A stretch of 34,871 bases of DNA from Gammaproteobacteria bacterium. Its GTDB lineage: Bacteria > Pseudomonadota > Gammaproteobacteria > UWMA-0217. The notes under the pieces were generated by a model. The model saw only the letters and a program-made list of their open reading frames with translations. It searched no databases and was not told the origin of the DNA. Location of the stretch: positions 1-34,871 of the forward strand of contig JALSHZ010000002.1 in NCBI GenBank assembly GCA_026981985.1. The letters run 5' to 3'. Position numbers and translations under genes: made by a program. Positions 5,607-14,999 of the stretch are shown here, piece after piece (within the stretch, counting starts at the first letter, position 1; the number at the start of each line of letters is the position of its first letter).

Positions 5607-8201
5607 ATGCTTGAAAATCAACAAGTAAAACAATGTAACAGCATGATTTCGGAAAAGAAAAAAAACGAGCACACACCTATGATGCAGCAGTATCTGCGTA
5701 TCAAAGCCGAACACCCGGACATCCTGCTGTTCTACCGCATGGGCGACTTCTACGAGCTGTTTTTCGACGATGCACGCAAGGCAGCAAAGCTGCTCGATAT
5801 CACCTTGACACAGCGCGGCAAATCGAATGGCGAACCCATTGCGATGGCAGGCATTCCCTACCACGCCGCCGAGGGCTATCTTGCGCGCCTGGTGAAGCTG
5901 GGCGAGTCGGTTGCCATCTGCGAGCAGATCGGCGATCCCGCGACCAGCAAAGGGCCGGTCGAGCGCAAGGTGGTACGCATCGTCACGCCCGGCACCATCA
6001 CCGAGGAAGCACTGCTCGAAGAGCGACGTGACAACCTGCTGTGTGCTGTGAGCAGTAGCGCCAACAGCTCACCTCGCTATGGCCTGGCGATACTCGATCT
6101 CAGCAGCGGCCGCTTCAGCGTCGAAGAGATCGCAGGAGAGGACGCATTGCTCGGCGAGCTAGAGCGACTGCGCCCCGCCGAACTGTTGATCGACGAACAA
6201 CAGGAACTGCCAGGCCAACCCAACGGCATCACCCGCCGCCCACCCTGGCATTTCGAACTCGATTCGTCGCGGCAACTGTTGACGCGCCAGTTCCAGGTGC
6301 AAGACCTGGCCGGATTCGGCTGCGAAGAGATGGATCTGGCCATCCGCGCCGCTGGCGCCCTGCTGCAATATGTCAGCGAAACCCAGCATGGCGAGCTGCC
6401 ACACATTACTGGCCTCAGCGTCGAGCATCGCGAACATGGGATCATCATCGATGCCGCCAGCCGCCGCAATCTCGAACTCGACACCAACCTGCAGGGCGGC
6501 CAGGAACATACGTTGACCTGGGCACTCGACAGCACCGTGACCGCGATGGGCGGTCGCTGCCTACGACGCTGGGTGAACCGCCCGATCCGCGACATCGGCG
6601 CCCTACAAGAACGTTACCAGTTCATCGACGCCTTACTGCAGGAACGCAGCTTTGAGTCGCTGCGCGACAGCCTGCGCCAGATCGCCGACATCGAACGCAT
6701 CCTCGCTCGCGTGGCATTGGGCTCGGCCCGGCCCCGCGATCTCGCGGCATTGCGTGATTCACTGACGATGCTACCCGATATCCGCAGCCGGCTAGGCGAG
6801 CTCAGTAGTGCGCTGGCCACCGAGCTTTTCGCCGCCATCGGCGATCACAGCGAGGTAGTTGCGCTGCTGACAAGCGCCATCATCGACAATCCACCTGTGC
6901 TGATCCGCGACGGCGGCGTACTCGCCAGCGGCTATGACAGCGAACTCGACGAGCTGCGAGCGCTCAGCGAGAACGCCGATCAGTTTTTGCTCGACCTGGA
7001 ACAACGGGAACGGGAACGTACCGGGCTATCGACCCTGAAAGTCGCCTACAACCGCGTACACGGCTACTACATCGAAATCTCCAAGGCACAATCTGCCGCC
7101 GCCCCGGATGACTACCAGCGACGCCAGACACTGAAAAATGCCGAACGCTACATCACGCCCGAACTCAAGGCCTTCGAGGACAAAGTGCTGTCCGCCCGGG
7201 AACGCGCGCTGGCACGGGAAAAAGCGCTCTACGACGCGCTACTGGGCGAGCTGCTCCCACCCCTGCCGGCACTGCAACAAACGGCTAACGCGCTGGCGCA
7301 ACTCGATGTACTCTGCTGTCTTGCCGAGCGCGCCGAACGCCACCACTACTGCATGCCGACGCTGCGCGAAGATACGCAGATCGATATTCGCGCCAGCCGC
7401 CACCCCGTCATTGAACAGGTATTGGACGAACCCTTCATTCCCAACGACATCGTCATGCACGACAGTCGCCGCATGCTGGTCATCACTGGCCCCAACATGG
7501 GCGGCAAATCCACCTACATGCGGCAGACCGCGCTGGTGATCCTGATGGCGCACATCGGCAGCTTCGTACCCGCCGACAGCGCGGTCATCGGTAGTTTCGA
7601 CCGCATCTTCACACGCATTGGCGCCTCAGACGATCTCGCCTCGGGACGCTCCACCTTCATGGTGGAAATGACCGAGGCGGCCAACATCCTCAACAATGCC
7701 ACGCCACAAAGCCTGGTACTGATGGATGAGATTGGCCGGGGCACGTCCACATTCGACGGCCTCTCACTGGCCTGGGCATGCGCCGAACATCTCGCCGGCC
7801 ACAATCGCGCCTTCACCCTGTTTGCCACCCACTACTTCGAGCTGACCTCGCTGCCAGAAAGCTGCCCCGATGTTTGCAATGTGCATATCGACGCCATCGA
7901 GCACGGTGACAGCATCGTATTCCTGCATGCCGTCAAGGATGGCGCTGCCAACCAGAGTTATGGCCTGCAGGTCGCACAACTGGCTGGCGTGCCTCGCAGC
8001 GTCATCCAATCTGCGCGCCGGCGGCTCAAGCTGCTGGAGCAAGGCAGCATCCGGCAGCAGGAATCCCCCCAGCTCGGATTGCCATTGGAAACCGAGCCGG
8101 AACCCAACCCGGTGCTCGAACTGCTGCAACAACTCGACCCCGACGAACTCAGCCCGCGCCAGGCGCATGACTGGCTCTATCAACTCAAGGAGAAATTATG
8201 A
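5607..8201 (+). CDS. mutS: DNA mismatch repair protein MutS
   Basis: MutS binds mismatches and small loops and recruits MutL using ATP. Alignment with the E. coli protein is clear from HTPMMQQYL (res 22) to the C-terminal [17 protein letters not shown]. The mismatch-reading Phe-Tyr-Glu is F48-Y49-E50 in GDFYELF. The ATPase has Walker [11 protein letters not shown], then [16 protein letters not shown], Walker [14 protein letters not shown] and the FATHYFEL histidine. The protein has 864 residues from ATG 5607; ATG 5643 (residue 13) would give the same N-terminal length as E. coli. Neither start has a good ribosome-binding site. The first ~25 codons are AT-rich and unlike the family, which suggests replacement by the island end. 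The stop overlaps the fdxA start by 4 bp. Confidence 0.97.
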   Translation: MLENQQVKQCNSMISEKKKNEHTPMMQQYLRIKAEHPDILLFYRMGDFYELFFDDARKAAKLLDITLTQRGKSNGEPIAMAGIPYHAAEGYLARLVKLGESVAICEQIGDPATSKGPVERKVVRIVTPGTITEEALLEERRDNLLCAVSSSANSSPRYGLAILDLSSGRFSVEEIAGEDALLGELERLRPAELLIDEQQELPGQPNGITRRPPWHFELDSSRQLLTRQFQVQDLAGFGCEEMDLAIRAAGALLQYVSETQHGELPHITGLSVEHREHGIIIDAASRRNLELDTNLQGGQEHTLTWALDSTVTAMGGRCLRRWVNRPIRDIGALQERYQFIDALLQERSFESLRDSLRQIADIERILARVALGSARPRDLAALRDSLTMLPDIRSRLGELSSALATELFAAIGDHSEVVALLTSAIIDNPPVLIRDGGVLASGYDSELDELRALSENADQFLLDLEQRERERTGLSTLKVAYNRVHGYYIEISKAQSAAAPDDYQRRQTLKNAERYITPELKAFEDKVLSARERALAREKALYDALLGELLPPLPALQQTANALAQLDVLCCLAERAERHHYCMPTLREDTQIDIRASRHPVIEQVLDEPFIPNDIVMHDSRRMLVITGPNMGGKSTYMRQTALVILMAHIGSFVPADSAVIGSFDRIFTRIGASDDLASGRSTFMVEMTEAANILNNATPQSLVLMDEIGRGTSTFDGLSLAWACAEHLAGHNRAFTLFATHYFELTSLPESCPDVCNVHIDAIEHGDSIVFLHAVKDGAANQSYGLQVAQLAGVPRSVIQSARRRLKLLEQGSIRQQESPQLGLPLETEPEPNPVLELLQQLDPDELSPRQAHDWLYQLKEKL

Positions 8202-8521
8202 CCTACGTCGTCACCGATAATTGTATTCTCTGCAAATACACCGACTGCGTCGAAGTCTGCCCTGTCGACTGCTTTCACGAAGGGCCGAACTTCCTCGTCA
8301 TCGATCCCGACGAATGCATCGATTGCGAACTCTGCGTGCCCGAATGTCCGGCAGAAGCGATCTTCCCTGAAGAAGAACTCGCCGATGACCAGATGCAGTT
8401 TCTCGAACTCAATGCCGAGCTCGCCCGCGAGTGGCCCGTCATCACCGAGAAAAAAGATCCGCTCCCCGACGCTGAGGAATGGGATGGCAAGCCGAACAAG
8501 TTGCAATATCTCGAGCGATAG
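8198..8521 (+). CDS. fdxA: 7Fe ferredoxin FdxA ([3Fe-4S][4Fe-4S])
   Basis: A 107-residue electron carrier very close to Azotobacter ferredoxin [42 protein letters not shown] and [16 protein letters not shown] are all recognisable. By family numbering plus one, C9, C17 and C50 bind the 3Fe cluster and C21, C40, C43 and C46 the 4Fe cluster; the free C25 is also present. The ATG overlaps the mutS TGA (ATGA), so the two are cotranscribed, an order also known from pseudomonads. No terminator hairpin follows before the convergent gene, whose long frame runs antisense through most of fdxA. Confidence 0.95.
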   Translation: MTYVVTDNCILCKYTDCVEVCPVDCFHEGPNFLVIDPDECIDCELCVPECPAEAIFPEEELADDQMQFLELNAELAREWPVITEKKDPLPDAEEWDGKPNKLQYLER

Positions 8522-9270
8522 CTCCACCGCCGCCGAACTTGAGTGGCTGTAACGCGGCGCAGCAAGGACAGAAGCGCCAGCAGCGTCAATGGCAGCGCAG
8601 CTATGGCACCCGTGCCATAGACACCCACACCGTAGCTGAGTGAATCATTACCGGCGCCTACCCCTAGATCGCGCCCCCGATCTTCCAGCGCGATGGCAGA
8701 GAGGTCAGCGTCGTCATATGGCCCGAGGCTCAGTAGCCAGCGCCCAGTATCAGCATCGAACAAATCCACCCGCAGATCATAGTAACCTCGCGGATAGCCC
8801 GAATCGAGCACCGTCGTCAGGGCGATCTCGTTGCTAAACAGGGACCACGACAGGCGAAAATCGCCGCTCCGATGGACGATATGCCACGGCCCATTCTCAT
8901 AGCTGACATAGAGCTTCAGATAGACCCACTCAACAGCACCACCTGCCTTGACACCCAGGCGCAGTTCGAAGGCGTGATAGTAGCCATCGCCATCATCATC
9001 GAAGCGAGGGAGAACAGTGATATTGGAGGCGATCAGATCGTGCGGATAACTTGGGTAGAACCAACTGCTTCGTGGCTGGACATCAGGACGTGAATCAAGA
9101 GCGGCCGGCGCGACCACATCTGGCAGCACAGCCGACAGATTCGGCTGCGTGCCCATCACATGAAGAGCGCTGCGGGATTGGCGCTGGGACAAGTCTGCCG
9201 CTTCGACCTGCACCAAGGCAGTACAAACAACCGCGAACAGACTGAGGCATATACGGAAAAAACTGATCAT
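8275..9270 (-). CDS. Secreted choice-of-anchor H-type protein, with an abnormal C-terminal extension
   Basis: Start at ATG 9270: [24 protein letters not shown] is a clear signal peptide, and the upstream codons run through the preceding terminator. The mature part has [18 protein letters not shown] and a second domain with [21 protein letters not shown] and [10 protein letters not shown], matching my recollection of choice-of-anchor H family proteins, which are exported and anchored through a C-terminal tail. [21 protein letters not shown] is such a tail (Gly-rich, hydrophobic, Arg-rich). These tails normally end the protein; here the frame continues for about 80 low-complexity Ser-rich residues antisense to fdxA. 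A lost stop codon or a sequence error is suspected, and the true end may be near 8540. Confidence 0.68.
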   Translation of the reverse strand: MISFFRICLSLFAVVCTALVQVEAADLSQRQSRSALHVMGTQPNLSAVLPDVVAPAALDSRPDVQPRSSWFYPSYPHDLIASNITVLPRFDDDGDGYYHAFELRLGVKAGGAVEWVYLKLYVSYENGPWHIVHRSGDFRLSWSLFSNEIALTTVLDSGYPRGYYDLRVDLFDADTGRWLLSLGPYDDADLSAIALEDRGRDLGVGAGNDSLSYGVGVYGTGAIAALPLTLLALLSLLRRVTATQVRRRWSYRSRYCNLFGLPSHSSASGSGSFFSVMTGHSRASSALSSRNCIWSSASSSSGKIASAGHSGTQSSQSMHSSGSMTRKFGPS

Positions 9271-9330
9271 GACGGCCACCGCTGCTTGTTTCAGCCATAT
9301 TGAAACGCGGCGGCGCTGAACAAGCACTGA

Positions 9331-9354
9331 AAAAGCCCCGCAAGCGGGGCTTTT
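9331..9354 (-). terminator. Rho-independent terminator after ccoH
   Basis: AAAAGCCCCG-CAAG-CGGGGCTTTT is a perfect stem with a 4-base loop and T-rich flanks on both strands. It lies 9 bp downstream of the ccoH stop and upstream of the secreted-protein gene, so it ends the ccoG-ccoH unit. Confidence 0.88.
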
Positions 9355-9363
9355 CAATGACGT

Positions 9364-9873
9364 CTAAACCCCTGGCGACAGCTTGATGTCCGTTTCTCCC
9401 GGATAAACCATCTGCCCCTTCAGACGCCAGGCATCGGCCTCCGATTCGAGCTGTACATACCATTTACCAGGGATCAACTGCTCAATATCGACACGCGCCT
9501 GCCCGTTCGGCGACAACGTCCTGATTTCGAACGCCTGATCATGTTCCTTACGGGTAGCATGCAGAAAAACCAGTTTCAATGGCAATTCGATGTTGCCACC
9601 ATTGACTTGAACCACCAACGCGCGATCCCCGGGCAACAGCCCAACAAACGAGGAGATGCCCAGCTCGGCCGCCTTGCGATCGCGATCGAGCGACTGGTTG
9701 ATCATCAGCCCATCCTTGTAGTAATCATCGGACACCAATCCATCCTCCGACTTGATGGCCAGCACAATGGTGATGGTACAGGCAATGATGGTCAACAAGG
9801 GGACCGCTATCAAGAACCAGGTCCATGGATATCGATACCATGGCTTGGTATCCAGCGTCTGATCAATACTCAT
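9364..9873 (-). CDS. ccoH: FixH/CcoH family cbb3 oxidase assembly protein
   Basis: A 169-residue membrane protein of the FixH family. It has a short cytoplasmic start with PWYRYPWTWFL, one transmembrane helix (about res 19-41, IAVPLLTIIACTITIVLAI) and then SEDGLVSDDYYKDGLMINQSLDRDRKAAELG, the family signature, followed by a periplasmic beta-rich domain. CcoH stays bound to the cbb3 oxidase and stabilises CcoP during assembly (known for the family). The gene starts 9 bp after ccoG and ends at a strong terminator. No ccoI or ccoS follows, unlike the common ccoGHIS order. Confidence 0.9.
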   Translation of the reverse strand: MSIDQTLDTKPWYRYPWTWFLIAVPLLTIIACTITIVLAIKSEDGLVSDDYYKDGLMINQSLDRDRKAAELGISSFVGLLPGDRALVVQVNGGNIELPLKLVFLHATRKEHDQAFEIRTLSPNGQARVDIEQLIPGKWYVQLESEADAWRLKGQMVYPGETDIKLSPGV

Positions 9874-9882
9874 TCTCTTTAC

Positions 9883-11295
9883 TTACCTCCGAGGCCCGAG
9901 GAATCGGGACTTCTGTTCATCTTTCAGGTTCGGGTCATTCAACGATTCGATATGGAACATTATATCGTTACTGGCCTCAGGTACATTGGCAGGATCCACC
10001 TGAACCTGAACAACCTTTGTCAGTACCTCGCCCGAATCTACCGGAAACGTATTGTCCTTGCCAAGCAACTCGATACCCTCAAGGCCTGACACGCTAATCG
10101 TGAAGTCATGCTTTTTCGTGTCCATGTTTACCACTTTCAGCACATAGACATTTTCAAGCATGCCCTCACCATTCTCCCGGTAGAGCGTGTTGCGATCGCG
10201 CATAACGTCGAGTTCCAATGGAATCCGCGACGCCACCGAGTAGAACAGCCCGCCAATCAATGCCACGAGCACCGCAGCATAAATGAAGGTCCGCAGCCTG
10301 AAAATGTGGGTCTTTTTGCCCTCCAGCTCATTCTCGGTAGTGTAACGTATCAGACCCTTGGGGTACCCCATTTTCTCCATCACCGGATCACAGGCGTCGA
10401 TACAGGCAGCACAGGCAATACACTGATATTGCAGTCCATCACGGATATCGATACCAGTAGGACAGACCTGCACACACAACGAGCAATCGACACAGTCGCC
10501 AAGCCCAAGCTCGCGCGGATCGACTCCCTTCTTGCGCTTACCGCGTGGCTCTCCACGCTTCGCATCGTAGGAAATAATCAAGGTATCCCGGTCGAACATC
10601 GCACTCTGGAAGCGTGCGTACGGACACATATAGATACACACTTGCTCGCGCATCATCGCGCCAAGCCCCCAGGTCGCGAGCGCATAGAAGAAGACCCAGA
10701 AGGTCGCCCAGCCACTGGCATTGAATGTCAGCAGATCAGTACCGAGCTGACGGATCGGAGTGAAATAGCCGGTAAATGTAAAGCCGGTCCACAGCGCAAG
10801 CAGAATCCACAGAAAATGCTTTGACCCTTTTTTAATCCACTTCTGTGTCGTCCACGGCGCCTTGTCCAGCTTGATCTGCTGCGGGCGATCACCTTCGATC
10901 CAATACTCGATCCACATAAAGGCTTCGGTCCACACCGTTTGCGGACAGGCGTAGCCACACCAAAGACGACCAGCCAATGCGGTGACGAAAAACAGCAAAT
11001 AGGCCGCAATAATCAGCAGCAACGCCAGATAGAAGGCATCCTGAGGAAAAAAGGTGATGCCAAAGATGTGAAACATCCTGGCTGGCAGGTCGAGCAACAC
11101 CGCCTGATGCCCGTCATACATCAACCAGGGCGTAACATAAAAGATGCCCAACAATACGACCGCCGCAATAATCCTAAGCCTGGCGAACGTCCCATGCGCC
11201 CGTCGTGCATAGATCTTTTTGCGCTTCTCGTAGAATTCGATCGGCTGCTCGGAATTCTTTTCCTGGCCTTGCTGTTGCTGCTTGTCAGTGCTCAT
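9883..11295 (-). CDS. ccoG: Cytochrome c oxidase accessory protein CcoG (FixG/RdxA)
   Basis: A 470-residue polyferredoxin-type membrane protein. It has membrane helices from about res 40 (IIAAVVLLGIFYVTPWLMY) to 210, with CGYACPQTVWTE and CPYARFQSAMFDRD motifs. Next come two 4Fe-4S motifs, CVDCSLCVQVCPTG and CIACAACIDACDPVMEKMGYP, a further helix (TFIYAAVLVALIGGLFYSV) and a periplasmic Ig-like C-terminal domain. CcoG proteins are reported to reduce Cu(II) for the CuB centre of cbb3 oxidase. It lies after the ccoNOQP terminator and is followed 9 bp later by ccoH. The region before it contains GGAATAG as a ribosome-binding site, but I found no convincing FNR box. Confidence 0.95.
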   Translation of the reverse strand: MSTDKQQQQGQEKNSEQPIEFYEKRKKIYARRAHGTFARLRIIAAVVLLGIFYVTPWLMYDGHQAVLLDLPARMFHIFGITFFPQDAFYLALLLIIAAYLLFFVTALAGRLWCGYACPQTVWTEAFMWIEYWIEGDRPQQIKLDKAPWTTQKWIKKGSKHFLWILLALWTGFTFTGYFTPIRQLGTDLLTFNASGWATFWVFFYALATWGLGAMMREQVCIYMCPYARFQSAMFDRDTLIISYDAKRGEPRGKRKKGVDPRELGLGDCVDCSLCVQVCPTGIDIRDGLQYQCIACAACIDACDPVMEKMGYPKGLIRYTTENELEGKKTHIFRLRTFIYAAVLVALIGGLFYSVASRIPLELDVMRDRNTLYRENGEGMLENVYVLKVVNMDTKKHDFTISVSGLEGIELLGKDNTFPVDSGEVLTKVVQVQVDPANVPEASNDIMFHIESLNDPNLKDEQKSRFLGPRR

Positions 11296-11464
11296 CTACT
11301 ATTCCAATAGGGTTCAGAGGCAGTCTTCCGGGCGGCCCGGTACACTGCAAGATAGTCTGGTTGGAAAATAACTTGTAACGTGATACGGAGCTTATAGCAA
11401 CCACAGCACTAGCAGCGATGCGATATCTCAATAATGAAGCGCTGGATTATTGAACCCAAAGAAC

Positions 11465-11494
11465 AAAAAAAGCCCCGGGATAACCCAGGGCTTT
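11465..11494 (-). terminator. Rho-independent terminator after ccoP
   Basis: On the minus strand AAAGCCCTGGG-TTAT-CCCGGGGCTTTTTTT forms an 8-bp GC-rich stem (one G-T pair) followed by seven T. It lies about 28 bp beyond the ccoP stop and separates ccoNOQP from ccoG-ccoH. Confidence 0.88.
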
Positions 11495-11521
11495 CTCGAG
11501 TCCAGCTAGAGCCTGATTCGC

Positions 11522-12412
11522 TTACTTCTGCGACAGGCTGTAGACGTAAGCGGCGAGCAAGCGCACCTTATCCTCACCCAAAAAGTCCTTAAAAGCCGGC
11601 ATCTGGCCCTGGCGCCCATTGCGAATCGACTCTTCGATAGATGCCATCGTCGAGCCGTAAACCCAAACCTTGTCGGTCAGGTTGGGAGCTCCCAACGCCT
11701 CGTTACCGGTGCCGTCAGGCATGTGGCAGGCAGCACAAGCAGCTGCATATTTCTCCTTGCCCGCTTCGGCAAGCGCCGGATCAACATCACGACCACTCAA
11801 GCTGGCAACATAGGCCGCAACCTGCTTGACGCCCTCGTCACCCCCCAAAGCCGGCCCCAGCGCGGGCATTACGCCTGCACGGCCGTTGAGGATAGAGGCC
11901 TCAATTTGCTCGGGCGAACCGCCAAACATCCATGCATCGTCAGCAAGGCTGGGGAAACCGGGAGCGCCTCCCGCATCGGAGCCATGACAAAGCGCACAGT
12001 AGTTGAGGTAGAGACGGCGACCAATATCCAATGCTTCAGCGTCTTTTGCCAGCGTCGGAATATCCTGACTGGCAAATTTCTGGAAGATCGGACCATATTG
12101 CTCGTCGGCGCTCTTGATCTCGGCCTCCCACTGATTTTCCTGAGTCCAACCAAGGAAACCCTTGAAATTACCGAGGCCAGGATAGAGTGCGAGGTAGGCG
12201 AGGGCAAAAATGATCGTACCGTAGAACAACCACAACCACCAACGCGGTAGCGGGTTATTCAGTTCTTCAAGGCCATCCCAGCTGTGTCCGGTGACATCGC
12301 CTTCGGCAGCCTCGCCGGGACGCGATTTCATCGTCCACTTGATCAGCCAGTAGCAGGCCAAGATATTGACGACGGTGATAACTATTATCCACCAACTCCA
12401 GAAGCTGCTCAT
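11522..12412 (-). CDS. ccoP: cbb3-type cytochrome c oxidase diheme subunit III (CcoP)
   Basis: CcoP passes electrons from soluble or membrane cytochromes to CcoO and the catalytic subunit. The 296-residue protein has two N-terminal membrane helices (about res 8-27 and 57-80), as in pseudomonads, then two class I cytochrome c domains with CALCH (139-143) and CAACH (226-230). The distal Met ligands are likely in VMPALGP and QMPAFKDFL, both preceded by an NGR turn. Its ATG overlaps the ccoQ TGA (ATGA), and it is the last gene before a strong terminator. Complete. Confidence 0.97.
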   Translation of the reverse strand: MSSFWSWWIIVITVVNILACYWLIKWTMKSRPGEAAEGDVTGHSWDGLEELNNPLPRWWLWLFYGTIIFALAYLALYPGLGNFKGFLGWTQENQWEAEIKSADEQYGPIFQKFASQDIPTLAKDAEALDIGRRLYLNYCALCHGSDAGGAPGFPSLADDAWMFGGSPEQIEASILNGRAGVMPALGPALGGDEGVKQVAAYVASLSGRDVDPALAEAGKEKYAAACAACHMPDGTGNEALGAPNLTDKVWVYGSTMASIEESIRNGRQGQMPAFKDFLGEDKVRLLAAYVYSLSQK

Positions 12413-12588
12413 TTTTTTATCTCCTCAAGTGTTCTCTGGTTCAGACGCTCATCTTCTTCATCGAAAATCAGATTGGCAGCTTCTGAAAAACGCTGTTTCT
12501 GACGCTTGCCATATGCCCAGAAACACACCCCCAGGAATGCGATCAGTGCCAAAACGGTTGAAATACCTCGAAAATCATTGATATCCAT
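12409..12588 (-). CDS. ccoQ: cbb3-type oxidase small subunit CcoQ (FixQ)
   Basis: A 59-residue protein between ccoO and ccoP: MDINDFRGISTVLALIAFLG, then VCFWAYGKRQKQRFSEAANL and a Glu/Asp-rich tail ending TLEEIKK. One membrane helix (about res 9-26) followed by basic residues and SEAANLIFDEED is the usual CcoQ pattern. CcoQ stabilises the complex, helping CcoP to remain attached. The stop overlaps the ccoP start (ATGA), and the start lies 3 bp after the ccoO stop. GAGGTGATCC directly precedes the ATG and serves as the ribosome-binding site. Confidence 0.93.
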   Translation of the reverse strand: MDINDFRGISTVLALIAFLGVCFWAYGKRQKQRFSEAANLIFDEEDERLNQRTLEEIKK

Positions 12589-12591
12589 GGA

Positions 12592-13218
12592 TCACCTCGC
12601 AGACTGAAGAGCGGTACCGAGCACCTGAAGGTACGCAATCAGCGCGTCGAGCTCTGTCTTGCCTTCGAGCTGAGATTCAGCCGCAGCAATCTCTTCGGCA
12701 GAGTACCGGTCACCCTGCCCCAAGGAATTGCCTAGTAGATTCATCACCTCCATCTTTTTCTTGATATGGCTTTTATCCACTGGCGTTTTGTCCAGCCAAG
12801 GATAAGCCGGCATATTCGACTCCGGCACAACGGAACGCGGATCGATCATGTGGCGGCGATGCCACTCATCGCTGTAGCGACCACCCACCCGGTGCAAATC
12901 TGGCCCGGTACGCTTCGATCCCCATAGAAACGGGTGATCGTAGACAAATTCACCCGCAACGGAATAATGTCCATAACGCTCGGTTTCCGCACGAAATGGG
13001 CGAATCATCTGCGAATGACAGTTGTTGCAACCTTCACGGATATAGATATCACGTCCTTCCAGCTGCAGCGCGGTATAGGGTTTCAGGCCTTCCACCGGCT
13101 CCGTGACATTCTTGACGAAATAGAGCGGGACAATCTCGACCAAGGCACCCAGGCTGACCACAATCAGGATCAGAACGCCCATCAGACCGATGTTCTTTTC
13201 GATTACTTCATGATTCAT
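12592..13218 (-). CDS. ccoO: cbb3-type cytochrome c oxidase monoheme subunit II (CcoO)
   Basis: The 208-residue CcoO has an N-terminal membrane anchor (about res 10-33, [20 protein letters not shown]) and one heme c site, CNNCH (64-68), in the conserved [23 protein letters not shown] region, followed by [16 protein letters not shown] and the likely Met ligand in [14 protein letters not shown] six codons upstream is also in frame, but ATG 13218 has AAGGAG nine bases ahead and matches the family start MNHEVIEKN. It lies between ccoN and ccoQ in one operon. Confidence 0.96.
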   Translation of the reverse strand: MNHEVIEKNIGLMGVLILIVVSLGALVEIVPLYFVKNVTEPVEGLKPYTALQLEGRDIYIREGCNNCHSQMIRPFRAETERYGHYSVAGEFVYDHPFLWGSKRTGPDLHRVGGRYSDEWHRRHMIDPRSVVPESNMPAYPWLDKTPVDKSHIKKKMEVMNLLGNSLGQGDRYSAEEIAAAESQLEGKTELDALIAYLQVLGTALQSAR

Positions 13219-13236
13219 CTCTGATATCTCCTTCAA

Positions 13237-14652
13237 TTACGCAGGTTCGGCGACAGGAGCATCAACCGACTCACCGGCCTTGATCGTCTTCCAGGCGTTG
13301 TAAGCCATGATGAACATGCCCAGGAAGAATAAGGTTCCGCCGATCAGACGAACCACGTAGAACGGATACGATTGCTCAATGGACTGGATGAAGCTGTAGG
13401 TCAGCGTTCCATCTGCATTGACAGCACGCCACATCAGGCCTTGCATAACCCCAGCGATCCACAACGCTGCAATATAGAGCACGACACCAATGGTCGAAAT
13501 CCAGAAATGCCACTCGATGAGCCTGGTGCTGTACATCTGCTCACGTGCGAACAGTTTTGGCAACAGCGCGTAAGTGGAGCCAATGGTCACCATGGCAACC
13601 CAGCCCAGCGCGCCGGCATGAACGTGACCGATGGTCCAGTCAGTGTAGTGCGACAGTGCGTTAACCGTCTTCACCGACATCATTGGCCCTTCGAAAGTGG
13701 ACATGCCGTAGAAAGACAGGGAAACAATGAGGAAACGGATGATTGGATCGTCCCGCAGTTTGTGCCATGCACCCGACAACGTCATGATGCCGTTGATCAT
13801 GCCACCCCAGGAAGGCGCTAGCAGAATCAGGGAGAACACCATACCAATGCTTTGCGTCCAGTCAGGCAGCGCAGTGTAGTGCAGGTGGTGAGGACCCGCC
13901 CACATATAGGTTGAGATCAGCGCCCAAAAGTGCACGATTGACAGGCGATAGGAGTAAACAGGACGGCCAGCCTGCTTCGGGATGAAGTAGTACATCATGC
14001 CGAGAAAACCGGCGGTGAGAAAAAAGCCTACTGCGTTATGGCCATACCACCACTGCACCATGGCATCGATGGTCCCCGGATAGATCGAATAGGAGCGCGT
14101 CATCGAATAGGGGATTTCCAGATTATTGACGATGTGCAGCAGCGCGATAGTGAGAATAAATGCGCCATAAAACCAGTTGGCAACATAGATATGCTTGGTC
14201 TTCCGCTTCATGATCGTGCCAAAGAACACGATAGCGTAAGCAACCCACACAACCGTGATCAGTATATCAATCGGCCACTCTAGCTCGGCATATTCTTTGG
14301 ATGACGTCAGCCCCAGAGGTAAGGTAATCGCCGCGAGCACAATAACCAGGGTCCAGCCCCAGAAAACAAAACCCGCCAGACCATTGGCAAACAATCGCGT
14401 CTGACAGGTTCTTTGCACCACGTAGAGCGACGTGCCGATCAACGCCGAACCACCGAACGCAAAAATGACTGCATTGGTATGCAGTGGCCGCAAACGGCCA
14501 TAGGTCAGCCAGGGAATCTCGAAATTCAGTGCCGGCCAGATCAGCTGTGCTGCTATGAGCACCCCGACCAGCATGCCGACAATTCCCCAGACTATCGTCA
14601 TAATGGTGAATTGTCGTACAACCTTATAGTTGTATGTTGTTGCAGTAGACAT
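13237..14652 (-). CDS. ccoN: cbb3-type cytochrome c oxidase catalytic subunit I (CcoN)
   Basis: This is the proton-pumping catalytic subunit of the high-affinity terminal oxidase, with 12 predicted membrane helices in 471 residues. Visible ligands include H58 in [11 protein letters not shown] for heme b, the [13 protein letters not shown] histidine and [13 protein letters not shown] pair around CuB, and the [12 protein letters not shown] histidines near the haems. It ends as usual in a hydrophobic helix and a short tail. ATG 14652 is chosen because AGAGGAGAG lies just upstream and [15 protein letters not shown] is the family start; longer in-frame starts would cross the promoter. It is the first gene of ccoNOQP and is divergent from fnr. 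Confidence 0.97.
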   Translation of the reverse strand: MSTATTYNYKVVRQFTIMTIVWGIVGMLVGVLIAAQLIWPALNFEIPWLTYGRLRPLHTNAVIFAFGGSALIGTSLYVVQRTCQTRLFANGLAGFVFWGWTLVIVLAAITLPLGLTSSKEYAELEWPIDILITVVWVAYAIVFFGTIMKRKTKHIYVANWFYGAFILTIALLHIVNNLEIPYSMTRSYSIYPGTIDAMVQWWYGHNAVGFFLTAGFLGMMYYFIPKQAGRPVYSYRLSIVHFWALISTYMWAGPHHLHYTALPDWTQSIGMVFSLILLAPSWGGMINGIMTLSGAWHKLRDDPIIRFLIVSLSFYGMSTFEGPMMSVKTVNALSHYTDWTIGHVHAGALGWVAMVTIGSTYALLPKLFAREQMYSTRLIEWHFWISTIGVVLYIAALWIAGVMQGLMWRAVNADGTLTYSFIQSIEQSYPFYVVRLIGGTLFFLGMFIMAYNAWKTIKAGESVDAPVAEPA

Positions 14653-14999
14653 AGTCTCTCCTCTAGGTCCCGCATTTAAAGATGACAAACCGAAAATCAA
14701 AGGCACGCTGTTTTCAACCCGCCTAATCATATTACAATATGCAAAATCGTGCTGTGGCACTCCATGATCTTTGTCAACTACACGCAGAACGATCTTGCCG
14801 ACGAATGGTCAACCCAAGTGCCTGGCAACGACAACAACAGAGTCGGGCTTGCAGGCGACGGCACCCCAACCTTGTCCAGACTCGCCAATGCAGCAGGGCC
14901 AGCGCTCGTCAGCAGTGACGCCACCCAGAGCAAGCAGCGAATGCCACCACCGTGGCTCGCCCCATTAGGGCAACTACCAGGCACCAACAGAGAATGCGC
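14653..14999. other. Divergent 347-bp region between ccoN and fnr
   Basis: No gene is supported. The ccoN half holds its leader, a possible -10 and an FNR/Anr box. In the fnr half (about 14780-14999) I see no clear -35/-10 pair, hairpin or second FNR box. It is moderately GC-rich and may have been coding once, but no open frame in it looks like a protein. Confidence 0.4.
14736..14777 (-). promoter_or_regulatory. FNR/Anr-type box and -10 of the ccoNOQP promoter
   Basis: On the minus strand TTGAC-AAAG-ATCAT (14777-14764) matches the FNR/Anr consensus TTGAT-N4-ATCAA at 8 of 10 positions. With the box centred at -41.5, the class II spacing, transcription would start at 14729 and the -10 would be CATATT (14741-14736), a 4-of-6 match. 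The fnr-family gene is next door. Box, spacing and context together support oxygen control; it remains a prediction. Confidence 0.65.

Noticed and set aside
7138..7553. Open frames on both strands inside mutS
   Set aside because: MutS has strong motifs through this part; these are frame shadows in GC-rich coding DNA.
8180..8527. Minus-strand frame of 115 codons across fdxA
   Set aside because: Pure antisense of the well-conserved ferredoxin; no start signal.
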